Below are positions 1 through 7,296 of a DNA stretch of 38,609 bases, piece by piece. Position 1 is the first letter of the stretch, and each line of letters starts with the position of its first letter. The stretch lies in the NCBI GenBank assembly GCA_964603935.1, contig CAZRWL010000010.1:1-38609 (forward strand). Direction: 5' to 3'. A program made the position numbers and the translations under genes. The DNA is from GWB1-37-8 sp964603935. GTDB lineage: Bacteria > Patescibacteriota > Microgenomatia > Levybacterales > UBA12049. The notes under the pieces were generated by a model. The model was not told the origin of the DNA and did not search any database. It was given only the letters and a program-made list of their open reading frames with translations.

Positions 1-528
1 TATATAACGATTAATCATAATGAACAGCAAGAACCTTTTGAAATATTCATGACAATCGGAAAAGTTGGATCCGATGTTGCTGCCATGGCAGACGCATTGG
101 GCAGGATGATTTCTTTGAATCTTCGCTTAACCGATGGATTATCTCCGCGGGAAAGAATAAAGCAAGTTGTCGCGCAGCTAATTGGAATTGGGGGAGCAAG
201 AAGCATTGGTTTTGGAAAAGACAGAGTTAGATCGCTTCCGGATGCAATAGCGAAAGTATTATCAATGCATTATGGTTTTGCTCTAAACGGAAAAGTCGAA
301 GATAAGCCATTAGTAAATGGACATTCCAATGGGCATGCTGTTTCTAAAGCTGCAGAGTCTCAGCCCGAAGTAATTTCTATGCAGCAATTGGCAATAGACG
401 GAGGAGCTTCCGCTGCATTGGACACATCAACAAGCCTTTATGATTTGTGTCCTGAGTGCGGGGGCGGATCGCTGGCTTATGAAGAAGGATGTAAGAAATG
501 TTATGCCTGCGGGTATAGTGAATGTTAA
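1..528 (+). CDS. nrdJ: Adenosylcobalamin-dependent (class II) ribonucleotide reductase, C-terminal part
   Basis: The 5' end lies outside the window: the frame is open from base 1 and reads ITINHNEQ and IGKVGSDVAAMADALGR, the hallmark C-terminal region of vitamin B12-dependent ribonucleotide reductases. The family makes deoxyribonucleotides from ribonucleotides in the cytoplasm using adenosylcobalamin. The end carries CPECGG and CKKCYACGYSEC; the CxxC pairs resemble the zinc or redox tail of this family. A linker of low conservation (about residues 95-140 of the visible part) precedes the tail. The first ATG in the frame, at 49, is internal and is not the start. The downstream gene makes the adenosylcobalamin cofactor, which supports the class II call. 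The family is certain enough from the two motifs; N-terminal features cannot be seen. Confidence 0.93.
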   Translation, partial: YITINHNEQQEPFEIFMTIGKVGSDVAAMADALGRMISLNLRLTDGLSPRERIKQVVAQLIGIGGARSIGFGKDRVRSLPDAIAKVLSMHYGFALNGKVEDKPLVNGHSNGHAVSKAAESQPEVISMQQLAIDGGASAALDTSTSLYDLCPECGGGSLAYEEGCKKCYACGYSEC

Positions 529-537
529 CTTACACGC

Positions 538-639
538 TGTCATGCTGAACTGCGCCACCTCCGCTGAGGAAAGTCCTCTTGGAGGATTTCAGCATCTCAT
601 TCCTGAATATCTAGATCCTGAAATAAATTCAGGATGACA
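538..639. repeat. Intergenic inverted repeat, TGTCAT family, copy 1
   Basis: The ends TGTCATGCTGAA (538-549) and TTCAGGATGACA (628-639) are inverted repeats with one mismatch. Inside the right end sits a perfect hairpin, ATCCTGAA / TTCAGGAT (615-622 / 628-635). A 27-base stretch at 613-639 recurs exactly at 9704-9730. It follows the reductase stop codon and precedes the riboswitch, so it may end or protect the reductase mRNA. The middle of the element differs between copies. Confidence 0.75.
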
Positions 640-648
640 TTAATAAGA

Positions 649-832
649 AGTATATATTGGTAATCACGGTGAAAACCCGTGGCACTGCCGGTACTGTCCT
701 CCTACGCGTAAAAGCTACGGAGGATCCCTCGAAGCCTTGGCGAAGTGGGATAAAGCCAGAAAACAATATATACTTTCGATTCCTCGAGCAAGGATTGTTT
801 ATGCGTCCTTCTCGGGAGAGAAGGATTTTTTT
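649..832 (+). promoter_or_regulatory. Cobalamin riboswitch with transcription-terminating expression platform
   Basis: An 11-bp perfect closing helix joins 649-659 (AGTATATATTG) with 764-774 (CAATATATACT). Inside lies a core resembling cobalamin riboswitches: GGTGAAAACCCGTGG, then GCCGGTACTGT, and near the 3' side AGTGGGATAAAGCC, a B12-box-like segment. Two hairpin arms (697-724 and 726-749) fill the variable peripheral region. The platform (775-832) holds mutually exclusive hairpins: an antiterminator pairing 786-794 with 806-813 (one bulged base, C789) and a terminator pairing 806-813 with 818-825 followed by seven T. A small hairpin, 775-781 with 783-792, could tie up the antiterminator strand when ligand binds. 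The ribosome binding site AAGGA (821-825) of the next gene lies in the terminator stem, so translation would also be blocked. The gene controlled is a corrinoid adenosyltransferase, consistent with the ligand. Ligand class and OFF logic are inferred. Confidence 0.85.
806..832 (+). terminator. Riboswitch-controlled intrinsic terminator
   Basis: Stem TCCTTCTC (806-813) pairs perfectly with GAGAAGGA (818-825) across the tetraloop GGGA and is followed directly by seven T. The start codon of the adenosyltransferase follows at once at 833. The 5' arm is shared with the antiterminator, the usual sign of a conditional terminator. Confidence 0.88.
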
Positions 833-1396
833 ATGCCGATTTATACACGGACAGGAGACAAAGGAAAGACATCTTTGTTTAACAAGCAAAGAGTGTCAAA
901 GGCTGATGTCAGAGTGGAAGCTTATGGGACGATTGATGAATTAAACTCCGCTCTGGGCATTGTTCTTGCGGAAGTTCAAAGTTCAAAGTTCAAAGTTCAA
1001 AGTTACAGCTTAAAACTTAAAACTGAGTTGATAAAAATTCAAAATGACCTTTTGGATATTGGTTCTGCGTTGGCTAATCCGCAAGGCGAGGCCTTGGGGA
1101 GTTTAGCTAAGAGGGTAAAAGAGTTTGAGGATTCTATTGATGAAATGACAGAGCAAATGCCTCCTTTGAAAAATTTTATTCTTCCCGGAGGAGGAAGAAC
1201 AGGGTCTTTATTGCATTTAGCACGAGCGATTTCAAGAAGAGCGGAAAGAAGAATTGTAGCGCTTAACAATAAAGAAAGAGTTGATAATAATATTATTATT
1301 TATCTCAACAGACTTTCGGATTTGCTTTTTACCATGTCCCGCTTTGCAAATTTTAAAGAAAAGAGAAAGGAAACAATTTGGAGGAAGCAAACGTGA
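833..1396 (+). CDS. pduO: Corrinoid (cob(I)alamin) adenosyltransferase, PduO type
   Basis: Transfers the adenosyl group of ATP to cob(I)alamin to give adenosylcobalamin. The N-terminus MPIYTRTGDKGKTSLF is the PduO-family ATP-binding signature; GTIDELNSALG, FILPGGGRTGSLLHLAR and ISRRAERR are further family motifs. At 187 residues it has the normal length. The ATG at 833 is chosen because it begins the conserved TRTGDKG motif and has AAGGA seven bases upstream; the same frame is open further upstream but that stretch is riboswitch. Bases 972-1006 hold about five copies of a seven-base repeat (AAGTTCA), coding KFKVQS, as an extra loop. No corrinoid synthesis genes are visible, so the enzyme probably serves salvage of cobalamin for the upstream reductase. 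Its stop overlaps the next start as GTGA. Confidence 0.93.
   Translation: MPIYTRTGDKGKTSLFNKQRVSKADVRVEAYGTIDELNSALGIVLAEVQSSKFKVQSYSLKLKTELIKIQNDLLDIGSALANPQGEALGSLAKRVKEFEDSIDEMTEQMPPLKNFILPGGGRTGSLLHLARAISRRAERRIVALNNKERVDNNIIIYLNRLSDLLFTMSRFANFKEKRKETIWRKQT
972..1006 (+). repeat. Seven-base tandem repeat inside pduO
   Basis: Four exact AAGTTCA units (972-999) and a fifth diverged one. Because the unit is seven bases long, every forward frame reads the same seven-residue peptide (KFKVQSS permuted), so no stop arises. Related runs occur in three other genes of this window (12338, 22062 and 23593), always in the orientation that contains TCA rather than TGA. Confidence 0.85.
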
Positions 1397-2418
1397 GAGC
1401 AGAACTTCTTCAATACAATGTAGCTTATGACCGAGGAGAAAAAGACGTTCAGTTCATTGCAAAACAGCTAGAGACTCATCTCAGAGAACGTTTTAATGTT
1501 CTAGTTTCAACAGTTGAATATGGGATAATTGATGGACATCTGGTCAGGCAGGGAGCAGAAGAGCCGTTTATCGATTCTGTCAAAAGAGGGAGAGATGTAA
1601 TCCAGAGGCTTAGTCCTAATCCGGTTGATGTTGATCGGGAAAATGCCGAAGTAGTTGGATTTGAAAAAATAGATGCTTTTTTATCCGATCCGACAACTCC
1701 TTTGAATAGTAAAATGCTGTCAATTTCTCCGAAAGGAGAAGATGGATCAAAATACCAGCACAATTTTTATGATATTTTTACCCTCAAGGAAATTCAGGGG
1801 AAAAGATATGTTGAATTATCCAGATATAGTTCTGGCTTGGGTCGCAGGGATTATGCCAAACGTCTTGGTTTTGATATTAATAACCCTCCGGAAGCAGCAG
1901 AATTTTTGACTAATCCAATTGTCATAACCGATATTTCTATAAGTTCGGAACAAATCCATCAAGCTTTGCATATAGACCACGCCTATATGGAGCCTTCGGA
2001 TTTTGACGACGTCTGGACGTCTCCCCTTGTCCAGGCTTTTGTCCAGAGATACGAGCTAAATCGGGATGCCCGTTCTTTCAATGCAATTCTTAACGCTGCC
2101 GATGAAATTTGGGAGAACAAAATTAAAAGAGAAAAAGGACAAGCGTTTAAAGATTATTCAACCCACGATCTCTCTTACGGAGAGGTAAGATATCTCGAAG
2201 AAAAAGAAGTGCGTCAGGCAGGCGGACAATGTCCCGGGAAATCAGGAGCGGATATTAGCAATTCTCCATTCTCAGTTTCTGAGTTTGCAAATCTCGAACA
2301 TGATAAGTATGGAGAAAGAACTTTTGAGTGTCCGAATTGCGGCAAGACTAATGTAAGACCAAAAGACGAACTTATAAAAAATTGTCAGCACTGCGGAAGT
2401 AACGAAGTTTCCTGCTAG
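1393..2418 (+). CDS. Uncharacterised protein with C-terminal zinc ribbon, coupled to pduO
   Basis: A 341-residue protein I do not recognise. GTG at 1393 is chosen because GGAGGA lies seven bases upstream and the GTGA overlap with the pduO stop is a classic coupling arrangement; a TTG at 1378 would be inside the ribosome binding site. The C-terminus has CPNCG and CQHCG about 20 residues apart, a zinc ribbon, and the protein ends NEVSC. An earlier conserved-looking segment reads GGQCPGKSG. The central part contains helix-forming acidic stretches but no motif I can name. Sharing the cobalamin riboswitch suggests a role tied to adenosylcobalamin or the class II reductase; this rests on context only. 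No signal peptide or membrane segment is seen. Confidence 0.8.
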   Translation: MRAELLQYNVAYDRGEKDVQFIAKQLETHLRERFNVLVSTVEYGIIDGHLVRQGAEEPFIDSVKRGRDVIQRLSPNPVDVDRENAEVVGFEKIDAFLSDPTTPLNSKMLSISPKGEDGSKYQHNFYDIFTLKEIQGKRYVELSRYSSGLGRRDYAKRLGFDINNPPEAAEFLTNPIVITDISISSEQIHQALHIDHAYMEPSDFDDVWTSPLVQAFVQRYELNRDARSFNAILNAADEIWENKIKREKGQAFKDYSTHDLSYGEVRYLEEKEVRQAGGQCPGKSGADISNSPFSVSEFANLEHDKYGERTFECPNCGKTNVRPKDELIKNCQHCGSNEVSC

Positions 2419-2420
2419 CC

Positions 2421-2466
2421 ATTTAACTAAAACACGCGGCCGCGTTAAATAGTTAAATATTTTTTA
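2421..2466 (+). terminator. Intrinsic terminator of the pduO operon
   Basis: A long hairpin pairs TTTAACTA...CGCGG with CCGCG...TAGTTAAA around the palindrome CGCGGCCGCG, with a small internal loop, and runs into TATTTTTT at 2458-2465. It lies three bases after the stop codon of the zinc-ribbon protein. Confidence 0.75.
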
Positions 2467-2497
2467 GGCGTAAGTTCTGTGACGCAAATCCTTATGG

Positions 2498-2503
2498 TAG
2501 AAT
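2498..2503 (+). promoter_or_regulatory. Extended -10 promoter of the 5'-3' exonuclease gene
   Basis: TATGGTAGAAT is an extended -10 element whose hexamer TAGAAT ends six bases before the GTG start at 2510. Transcription would begin at or within a base or two of the start codon, giving a leaderless mRNA. The same arrangement recurs through the window. Confidence 0.65.
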
Positions 2504-2509
2504 ATTATT

Positions 2510-3553
2510 GTGAAAAAACTGATTTTGATTGACGGTAATGCCATTTTGCATCGGGCGTTTCATGCTTTGCCTCCTCTGACGAGTAAAAATGGGGATATTG
2601 TTAATGCTGTTTATGGCTTTTTCTCAATGTTTCTGAAAATCATGGAGGATCAAAAGCCTGATTTTATCATTGTCTGTTTTGACAAAAAAGCGCCTACTTT
2701 TAGAAAAGAATTATTCGTCGGTTATCAGGCGAAACGCCCCAAGATGTCGGATGATTTGGTTCCGCAAGTTAAATTTGTCCACGAAGTTCTGGAAAAAGCA
2801 AAAGTTGAGATATTTGAAGTAAACGGATATGAGGCAGATGATTTGATTGGAACAATTGCGGCGCAAGCTGTAGGCGGTAGAGGGTTGAAAGTAGATGGTA
2901 GTAATTTGAAGATAGAAAATAGAAAATCGATCGACCCTCTAACTTCTACCGTCAAAAATCAATCTTCTACAATCAATCATCTATCGTCCAGCGTGGAAGT
3001 ATTTATAGTTTCTGGAGATAGAGATCTTTTGCAGCTCGTAAACCATCGTGTGAAGATGATTGCGCCGGTTACAGGATTGACCAACATGATTATTTTTGAT
3101 GAGGCTTCGGTTGAGCAAAAATACGGGATCAAACCAACACAAATGGTTGATTACAAGGCTTTGGTTGGGGATGCGTCGGATAATTATCCGGGAGTTGCCG
3201 GAATTGGGCCTAAAACTGCTGCAACTCTTATTAATGAATACGGAAGTTTAGAGAAAATTTACAAAAATCTGGAGAAAATAAAATCCAAAAATCCAAACCT
3301 GGCTTTAAAATTAGCAGAAGGAGCGGAATCTGCAGGCTTGGCGCAAAAGCTGGCAGGGATTGTCCTGGACGCGCCAATCACGCTGGACATAAAAAAAGCA
3401 GGAATAGAAAAATTTGATCAAGAAGGTTTAAAAAAAGAATTTGAACGGTTCGGTTTTAAGAGCCTGCTCGCCCGATTGAGCGGGGAAGTTGCTAAAAAAG
3501 CAAAATCTGCTGAACCTGAAAAAAAACCTGATCAACTGAGCTTAATTGAATAA
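2510..3553 (+). CDS. Stand-alone 5'-3' exonuclease (Pol I N-domain / FEN family)
   Basis: Removes 5' flaps and RNA primers from DNA during replication and repair. Acidic metal-binding motifs are all visible: LIDGNAILHRAF at the start, VCFDKK, NGYEADDLIG, SGDRDLLQLV and GDASDNYPGVAGIG with the helix-hairpin-helix GIGPKTAATLI. No polymerase domain follows, so this is the free-standing form. About 40 residues (roughly 121-163) between EADDLIGTIAAQA and EVFIVSGDRD are extra compared with the family and coincide with a nucleotide repeat (2878-2998). The tail ends DQLSLIE; QLSLI fits the beta-clamp-binding consensus QLxLF-like peptide, which would tether the enzyme to the sliding clamp. GTG at 2510 is chosen from the promoter spacing and the conserved first residues. 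Confidence 0.93.
   Translation: MKKLILIDGNAILHRAFHALPPLTSKNGDIVNAVYGFFSMFLKIMEDQKPDFIIVCFDKKAPTFRKELFVGYQAKRPKMSDDLVPQVKFVHEVLEKAKVEIFEVNGYEADDLIGTIAAQAVGGRGLKVDGSNLKIENRKSIDPLTSTVKNQSSTINHLSSSVEVFIVSGDRDLLQLVNHRVKMIAPVTGLTNMIIFDEASVEQKYGIKPTQMVDYKALVGDASDNYPGVAGIGPKTAATLINEYGSLEKIYKNLEKIKSKNPNLALKLAEGAESAGLAQKLAGIVLDAPITLDIKKAGIEKFDQEGLKKEFERFGFKSLLARLSGEVAKKAKSAEPEKKPDQLSLIE
2878..2998 (+). repeat. In-frame inserted palindromic element, copy A
   Basis: Purine-rich left half and pyrimidine-rich right half with terminal complement TAGAGGGT (2878-2885) / ACCCTCTA (2934-2941) and a central TCGATCGA. From about 2907 it matches bases 4248-4330 in the glycosyltransferase gene at roughly three of four positions, with no gaps needed over most of the length. 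Both copies are read in the same frame: LKIENRKSID here, LKMENRESIN there. It interrupts the exonuclease between a helix and the SGDRD strand, where homologues have a short loop. Confidence 0.8.
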
Positions 3554-3557
3554 AGAA

Positions 3558-3613
3558 TATAGAAATATGAATCTTAATTCTTTTATTCTTTATTCTGATT
3601 CTATGTTCTATAT
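3558..3613. repeat. Imperfect inverted repeat between exonuclease and glycosyltransferase
   Basis: TATAGAAATATGAATC near 3558 is matched by the reverse complement of GATTCTATGTTCTATA near 3598, 13 of 16 positions. The interval is AT-rich and has several short TTCT-containing repeats. It could act as a weak terminator or be another repeat family. Confidence 0.45.
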
Positions 3614-3634
3614 ACTAAATTCTAAATTCAATTT

Positions 3635-4837
3635 ATGAGGGTTGCGATTGTTCATGATTATATCAAGGAATATGGGGGAGCGGAGCGGGTGTTGGAGGCT
3701 TTGTGCGAAATCTTTCCTGATGCGCCGATTTATACCGCATTTTACAAAGAAGGATCAGAAGCTTACAAGCGATTTAAGCAGAAAAAGATTATTCCGTCTT
3801 GGGCGCAAAAGATTCCGTTTTTTGCGGACAAGCTCCACAGTCCTTTGCGATTTTTAGCGCCATTAATTTGGGGGAGTTTTGATTTTTCCCAATACGATCT
3901 TATAATTTCATCAGCCAGTTGGTATGTGACGAAGGGATTTGGTTCTGCAAAGCAGAATAAGAAAAGACCAATTGAGATTTGTTATTGCCATACGCCTCCG
4001 AGGTGGCTTTACGGCTATACAACATCTGTTAATTTTCAAAAATACCCGCTTGTTAAAGCTTACGCAGCAATTATCGGGCATTTTATGAGGCTTTATGATT
4101 TTAAACAAGCTCAAAAAGTAGATTATTTTATCGCCAACTCTCAGGAGGTTGCCGAAAGAATCAAAAAATTATACAGAAGGGATTCAACGGTAATTTACCC
4201 GCCAGCGGAGCTAGACGGTAGAAAATGGAGAATAGAGGATAGGGCTTTGAAGATGGAAAATAGAGAATCGATCAATCGTCTAGCTTCTACCATCAAAAAT
4301 CCACTTTCAATAGTCGATCGTCTATCGTCAAATAGTTATTACTTCATAGTTTCCAGACTTGTTGGAGCAAAAGGTTTGGAATTAGCAATTGAGGCAGCTA
4401 AAAAAATGGGAATAAAGCTTAAGATTGCAGGTACTTCTGCGGGTTACTACGCTGGATACAAAAATTACTCAAATGACAATAAGAATATTCAATTCTTAGG
4501 ACATGTCTCTGATGCAGAGTTAGGAGATTTATATCGTGGAGCAAGAGCATTTTTAGCCCTATCGAAGGATGAGGATTTTGGCATAACTCCGGTTGAAGCA
4601 ATGAGCGTTGGCACACCGGTTATCGCCTACAACGGGGGAGGATACAAGGAAAGTATTATTAATGGCAAAACAGGGCTGTTGTTTGACGATTATTCCATTA
4701 GTGGATTAATAAAAGCAATAAAACAATTTAACAACTTAACAATTAATCCGAAGGATTGCATAGATACAGCGCAAAAATTCGGCAAAGAAAGGTTTAAAAC
4801 AGAAATAAAGGATTTTGTAGAAAGCCATGTAAAGTGA
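3635..4837 (+). CDS. Glycosyltransferase family 4 (GT-B fold)
   Basis: Transfers a sugar from an activated donor, probably for surface polysaccharide; the acceptor is unknown. The N-terminal Rossmann half opens MRVAIVHDYIKEYGGAERV and contains ICYCHTPPRWLYGY; the C-terminal half has the donor-binding signature EDFGITPVEAMSVGTPVIAYNGGG, whose first acidic residue and second glutamate are the E-x7-E pair. No membrane span or signal peptide is seen. Between VIYPPAE (about residue 191) and YYFIVSRLVGAKGLELAIEAAK there are about 40 residues absent from the family, which correspond to copy B of the inserted element, in the linker between the two domains. Length 400 includes this. The next gene overlaps by GTGA, so the membrane protein is translationally coupled. 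Confidence 0.9.
   Translation: MRVAIVHDYIKEYGGAERVLEALCEIFPDAPIYTAFYKEGSEAYKRFKQKKIIPSWAQKIPFFADKLHSPLRFLAPLIWGSFDFSQYDLIISSASWYVTKGFGSAKQNKKRPIEICYCHTPPRWLYGYTTSVNFQKYPLVKAYAAIIGHFMRLYDFKQAQKVDYFIANSQEVAERIKKLYRRDSTVIYPPAELDGRKWRIEDRALKMENRESINRLASTIKNPLSIVDRLSSNSYYFIVSRLVGAKGLELAIEAAKKMGIKLKIAGTSAGYYAGYKNYSNDNKNIQFLGHVSDAELGDLYRGARAFLALSKDEDFGITPVEAMSVGTPVIAYNGGGYKESIINGKTGLLFDDYSISGLIKAIKQFNNLTINPKDCIDTAQKFGKERFKTEIKDFVESHVK
4211..4335 (+). repeat. In-frame inserted palindromic element, copy B
   Basis: CTAGACG (4211-4217) and CGTCTAG (4277-4283) are complementary, with GGTAGAA and TTCTACC next to them. From about 4248 the sequence aligns with copy A in the exonuclease gene, including TTTGAAGAT, AATCGATC, CTTCTACC, TCAAAAATC and TCTATCGTC. 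It is read in the same frame as copy A. The host protein tolerates it in the flexible linker between the two GT-B domains. Confidence 0.8.
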
Positions 4838-5388
4838 TTAGGAAATTGCTGCAAAAACAAAAAAACATTGTTTGGCTGATGGGATTTGCCACTTTTCTCT
4901 TTGGTTTTGGCGCGCCGGCAGTCCTTAATCTAATTTTATTCGCAATTAAATCTCCTCTGGTTTTAAATTTCCGCTCCTCTTTAAATTTTGTTTCGGCAAT
5001 TTTGGGTGACGGCATAATACTTCCCGTTACGAATATGCTTATTACGGTTTTTATCTTTAGTAATTGTAAGCTCATAAATAGATTGATCTTGATTGCGGCA
5101 TTAATTTCTGGTTTGGGCATTACATTTTATTTTCATATTACTCAGGCCTTTGCGGGATTGGTAAATTGGGCAATGCCGCAACCCTGGCAGTGGAATTTTT
5201 TGGGAATTTGGCATGCATTATACATGTTCTCTGTAACCAGCCTTATTTCTTTTTATTTTCTGCTGCTTATTAAAAAAGTAAGCAAAGAAAGAATTTTCCC
5301 AAAACAAGCAATATTTATCATTCTTGGTTTGATTTTATTCATTATTCTCCTAAAACTCGATTATGCCAACTTTAACTTGCTAAGGTAA
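4834..5388 (+). CDS. Multi-pass membrane protein, coupled to glycosyltransferase
   Basis: 184 residues with about five hydrophobic segments (around residues 12-34, 50-68, 72-95, 125-145 and 158-175). A GTG start overlaps the glycosyltransferase stop as GTGA, and the N-terminus IRKLLQKQKN is positively charged before the first span, as expected for a cytoplasmic end. A lumenal stretch between spans carries GLVNWAMPQPWQWN, rich in tryptophan. I do not recognise the family. Context suggests a role with the glycosyltransferase in envelope sugar handling, but nothing in the sequence shows an activity. Confidence 0.75.
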   Translation: MIRKLLQKQKNIVWLMGFATFLFGFGAPAVLNLILFAIKSPLVLNFRSSLNFVSAILGDGIILPVTNMLITVFIFSNCKLINRLILIAALISGLGITFYFHITQAFAGLVNWAMPQPWQWNFLGIWHALYMFSVTSLISFYFLLLIKKVSKERIFPKQAIFIILGLILFIILLKLDYANFNLLR

Positions 5389-5447
5389 GATTAAGATGAC
5401 TTAGGCTTGATTTTTGGAGCTAATCTTGATAAGATCAGTTTTCTTTT

Positions 5448-6380
5448 ATGAAAGAATTTCCGCCGGTTCAACTACTGGAAACATATCGGGGAAGAGCGCG
5501 AATCGACCCCCATATTCATTTGGAAGGTCCTTTAAAAGGCGCATCCGAAGTCATAGAATATTTAGACCGTCATGGTGTTGATGTAGGGTTTTTAATTGCC
5601 AGTCCTTTAAGAGAAGGCAAAGGATCGCTTAAAGAAAATATGCCTTCGGCGCAAAAATGGTATCTTGGCGGATTAGGAAACACATTTTTTGGGCATTTTG
5701 TAAGCGATACGGTAATGCGTCCGCTTATTAAAGGGATGATTACTCAAAGTCCTGACAACGGTCGTGTTATTGCCGTTTCGAGAGAGCATCCGGATCGGTT
5801 AATGGCTTGGCTATTTGCAAATCCTAAAGAGGGAATAAATAAAACTTTAGATGAAATGAAAGCTGTTGTGGATAGCAAAAGCGTTAATGTTGCCGGATTT
5901 AAACTGCATTTTTGGGTTTATCCGGCAGATATAGCTGATCCACAGGTAATGCAGATTGCTGATCTTGCTCAGGAAAAAAAGCTGCCGATTCTTGTGGATG
6001 TTGGCGTAAATAGAGAAAATATGAAAAGATTTAATGAATTCGCGAGTAGGCATCCGGAAGTCCCTATTATAGCAGCGCATCTTGGGAGTTTTTTGCCGGA
6101 GGTTATTGCGTCCGCGCAAAAAAATCCCAATGTTTTTCTTGACATGTCGGGTTATCCCGTAACAGGGAGAAATTTAAGGAAAGTCTTAACCAAGCTCTCT
6201 GCGGATAAAGTGATTTTTGGCTCCGATTCTCCCGGAGGGTTGGGGGGAAGTATTGTAAGCCAACTCAAGGCATTGCATGGGGCTCACTTGACTATGCAGG
6301 AAGAAGATTTGATTTTGACCGGAAATATTAAGGGCATTGTCCCAAAAATTGCGGAACTTCTCAAAAACAGAAATTCTTAA
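5448..6380 (+). CDS. Amidohydrolase-2-like TIM-barrel metal hydrolase
   Basis: The opening strand RIDPHIHLEG has the HxH metal ligands of the amidohydrolase superfamily. FKLHFWVYPAD, PILVDVG, IIAAHLGSF and the late VIFGSDSPGG supply the later histidine and the strand-8 aspartate. This pattern (HxH, H, D) matches the amidohydrolase-2 group of cytoplasmic hydrolases and decarboxylases; the substrate cannot be told. At 310 residues it is a complete barrel. A promoter TTGATT (5407-5412), 17 bases, TAAGAT (5430-5435) lies just upstream, giving a short leader. Confidence 0.82.
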   Translation: MKEFPPVQLLETYRGRARIDPHIHLEGPLKGASEVIEYLDRHGVDVGFLIASPLREGKGSLKENMPSAQKWYLGGLGNTFFGHFVSDTVMRPLIKGMITQSPDNGRVIAVSREHPDRLMAWLFANPKEGINKTLDEMKAVVDSKSVNVAGFKLHFWVYPADIADPQVMQIADLAQEKKLPILVDVGVNRENMKRFNEFASRHPEVPIIAAHLGSFLPEVIASAQKNPNVFLDMSGYPVTGRNLRKVLTKLSADKVIFGSDSPGGLGGSIVSQLKALHGAHLTMQEEDLILTGNIKGIVPKIAELLKNRNS

Positions 6381-6402
6381 CGGACTCTGCTATAATTTTC
6401 TT

Positions 6403-6861
6403 ATGGACGATCAATTTCCAGGAGAGGAAAATTCTATAAAGAAAGTTGATCATGTTTTCTCCGAAGGCGGGCCGGGGGGGGAAGAAGCTGCGAATTTCAG
6501 GGCGCCCCGGCAGGAAAATCCCGGAGGATCTTCAGGAGAATCTCCGCAACAGCCTGAAACTGAAAAACCTACTCCAACAGAAGCTTCAAAAGGATTTCTA
6601 GGAAAATGGGGAGATGCAATAAGAAATTTTTACGATCAAATTCCATTGCAAGGGCAAATAGCATCTGTTTTTGCATCCGCAATCGGACTTGGGGGCGCAT
6701 TATTTGCAGGTGGCAAGGAGGGTCTTCCTGGCATAATTAGTGATATTGCTGAAGGGAATTATCCACGAGCCGCAGCTAGAGGCATAACCACTGGACTTTT
6801 GGCAGTAAATGCATTGCAAAGCGTGAATGCTGTGGCTAGGGGTTTTGGGGGGTATAAATAA
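6403..6861 (+). CDS. Small hypothetical protein with proline-rich N-terminus and hydrophobic C-half
   Basis: 152 residues from the ATG at 6403. That start is chosen because TATAAT (6391-6396) lies six bases before it, so the mRNA would be leaderless; the frame is open further upstream but overlaps the amidohydrolase end. Residues 1-60 are acidic, glycine- and proline-rich and look disordered. Residues about 80-105 and 120-145 are hydrophobic and glycine-rich (SVFASAIGLGGALFAGG, TTGLLAVNALQSVNAV), possibly two membrane segments. No family is recognised. The next gene starts seven bases after its stop. Confidence 0.7.
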   Translation: MDDQFPGEENSIKKVDHVFSEGGPGGEEAANFRAPRQENPGGSSGESPQQPETEKPTPTEASKGFLGKWGDAIRNFYDQIPLQGQIASVFASAIGLGGALFAGGKEGLPGIISDIAEGNYPRAAARGITTGLLAVNALQSVNAVARGFGGYK

Positions 6862-6868
6862 ATAATTC

Positions 6869-7255
6869 ATGAATGATTCAAGAGCAATATTACTTAGAAT
6901 ACTTGAAATAATAGGTTATTCGGAAGATAAAGAAAAGTTCGCAACTGAATTTCTTCAGAATGTCAGCCTACAGGCATTATTGAATTTATTTAACACCCTA
7001 TCTCAAGACAAAAAAGACCAGCTTCAGCAAAAAATGCAAAGCATAGGAAATGACGCGGTAAAAATGCAGGAAGAGCTAAAGACTTATTTTACGCAAGAAC
7101 AATTAGAACAGGCAATTGAAAATTCAGCTAAAAACGCGGTAACGGAATACATAAAAACCATAGAACCGACTCTTTCCGATTCTCAAAAACAGAATTTAGC
7201 AAATTATTTTAACGAAATCACCCAAACCCCTTCTCGCGCCGGAGTTACAGAATAA
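6869..7255 (+). CDS. Small helical hypothetical protein
   Basis: 128 residues, strongly helical by composition, rich in Q, K, E and L with a possible coiled coil around residues 45-85 (QDKKDQLQQKM...VKMQEELKTYF). No cysteines, no membrane segment and no known motif. It begins seven bases after the previous gene and probably shares its mRNA. Function unknown. Confidence 0.65.
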   Translation: MNDSRAILLRILEIIGYSEDKEKFATEFLQNVSLQALLNLFNTLSQDKKDQLQQKMQSIGNDAVKMQEELKTYFTQEQLEQAIENSAKNAVTEYIKTIEPTLSDSQKQNLANYFNEITQTPSRAGVTE

Positions 7256-7296
7256 CCGCTTGACATATATTACGAAAGTATAATAATTGTATTATT

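Noticed and set aside
737..832. Upstream extension of pduO
   Set aside because: It would translate the riboswitch; the family starts at MPIYTRTGDKG and the ribosome binding site fits 833.
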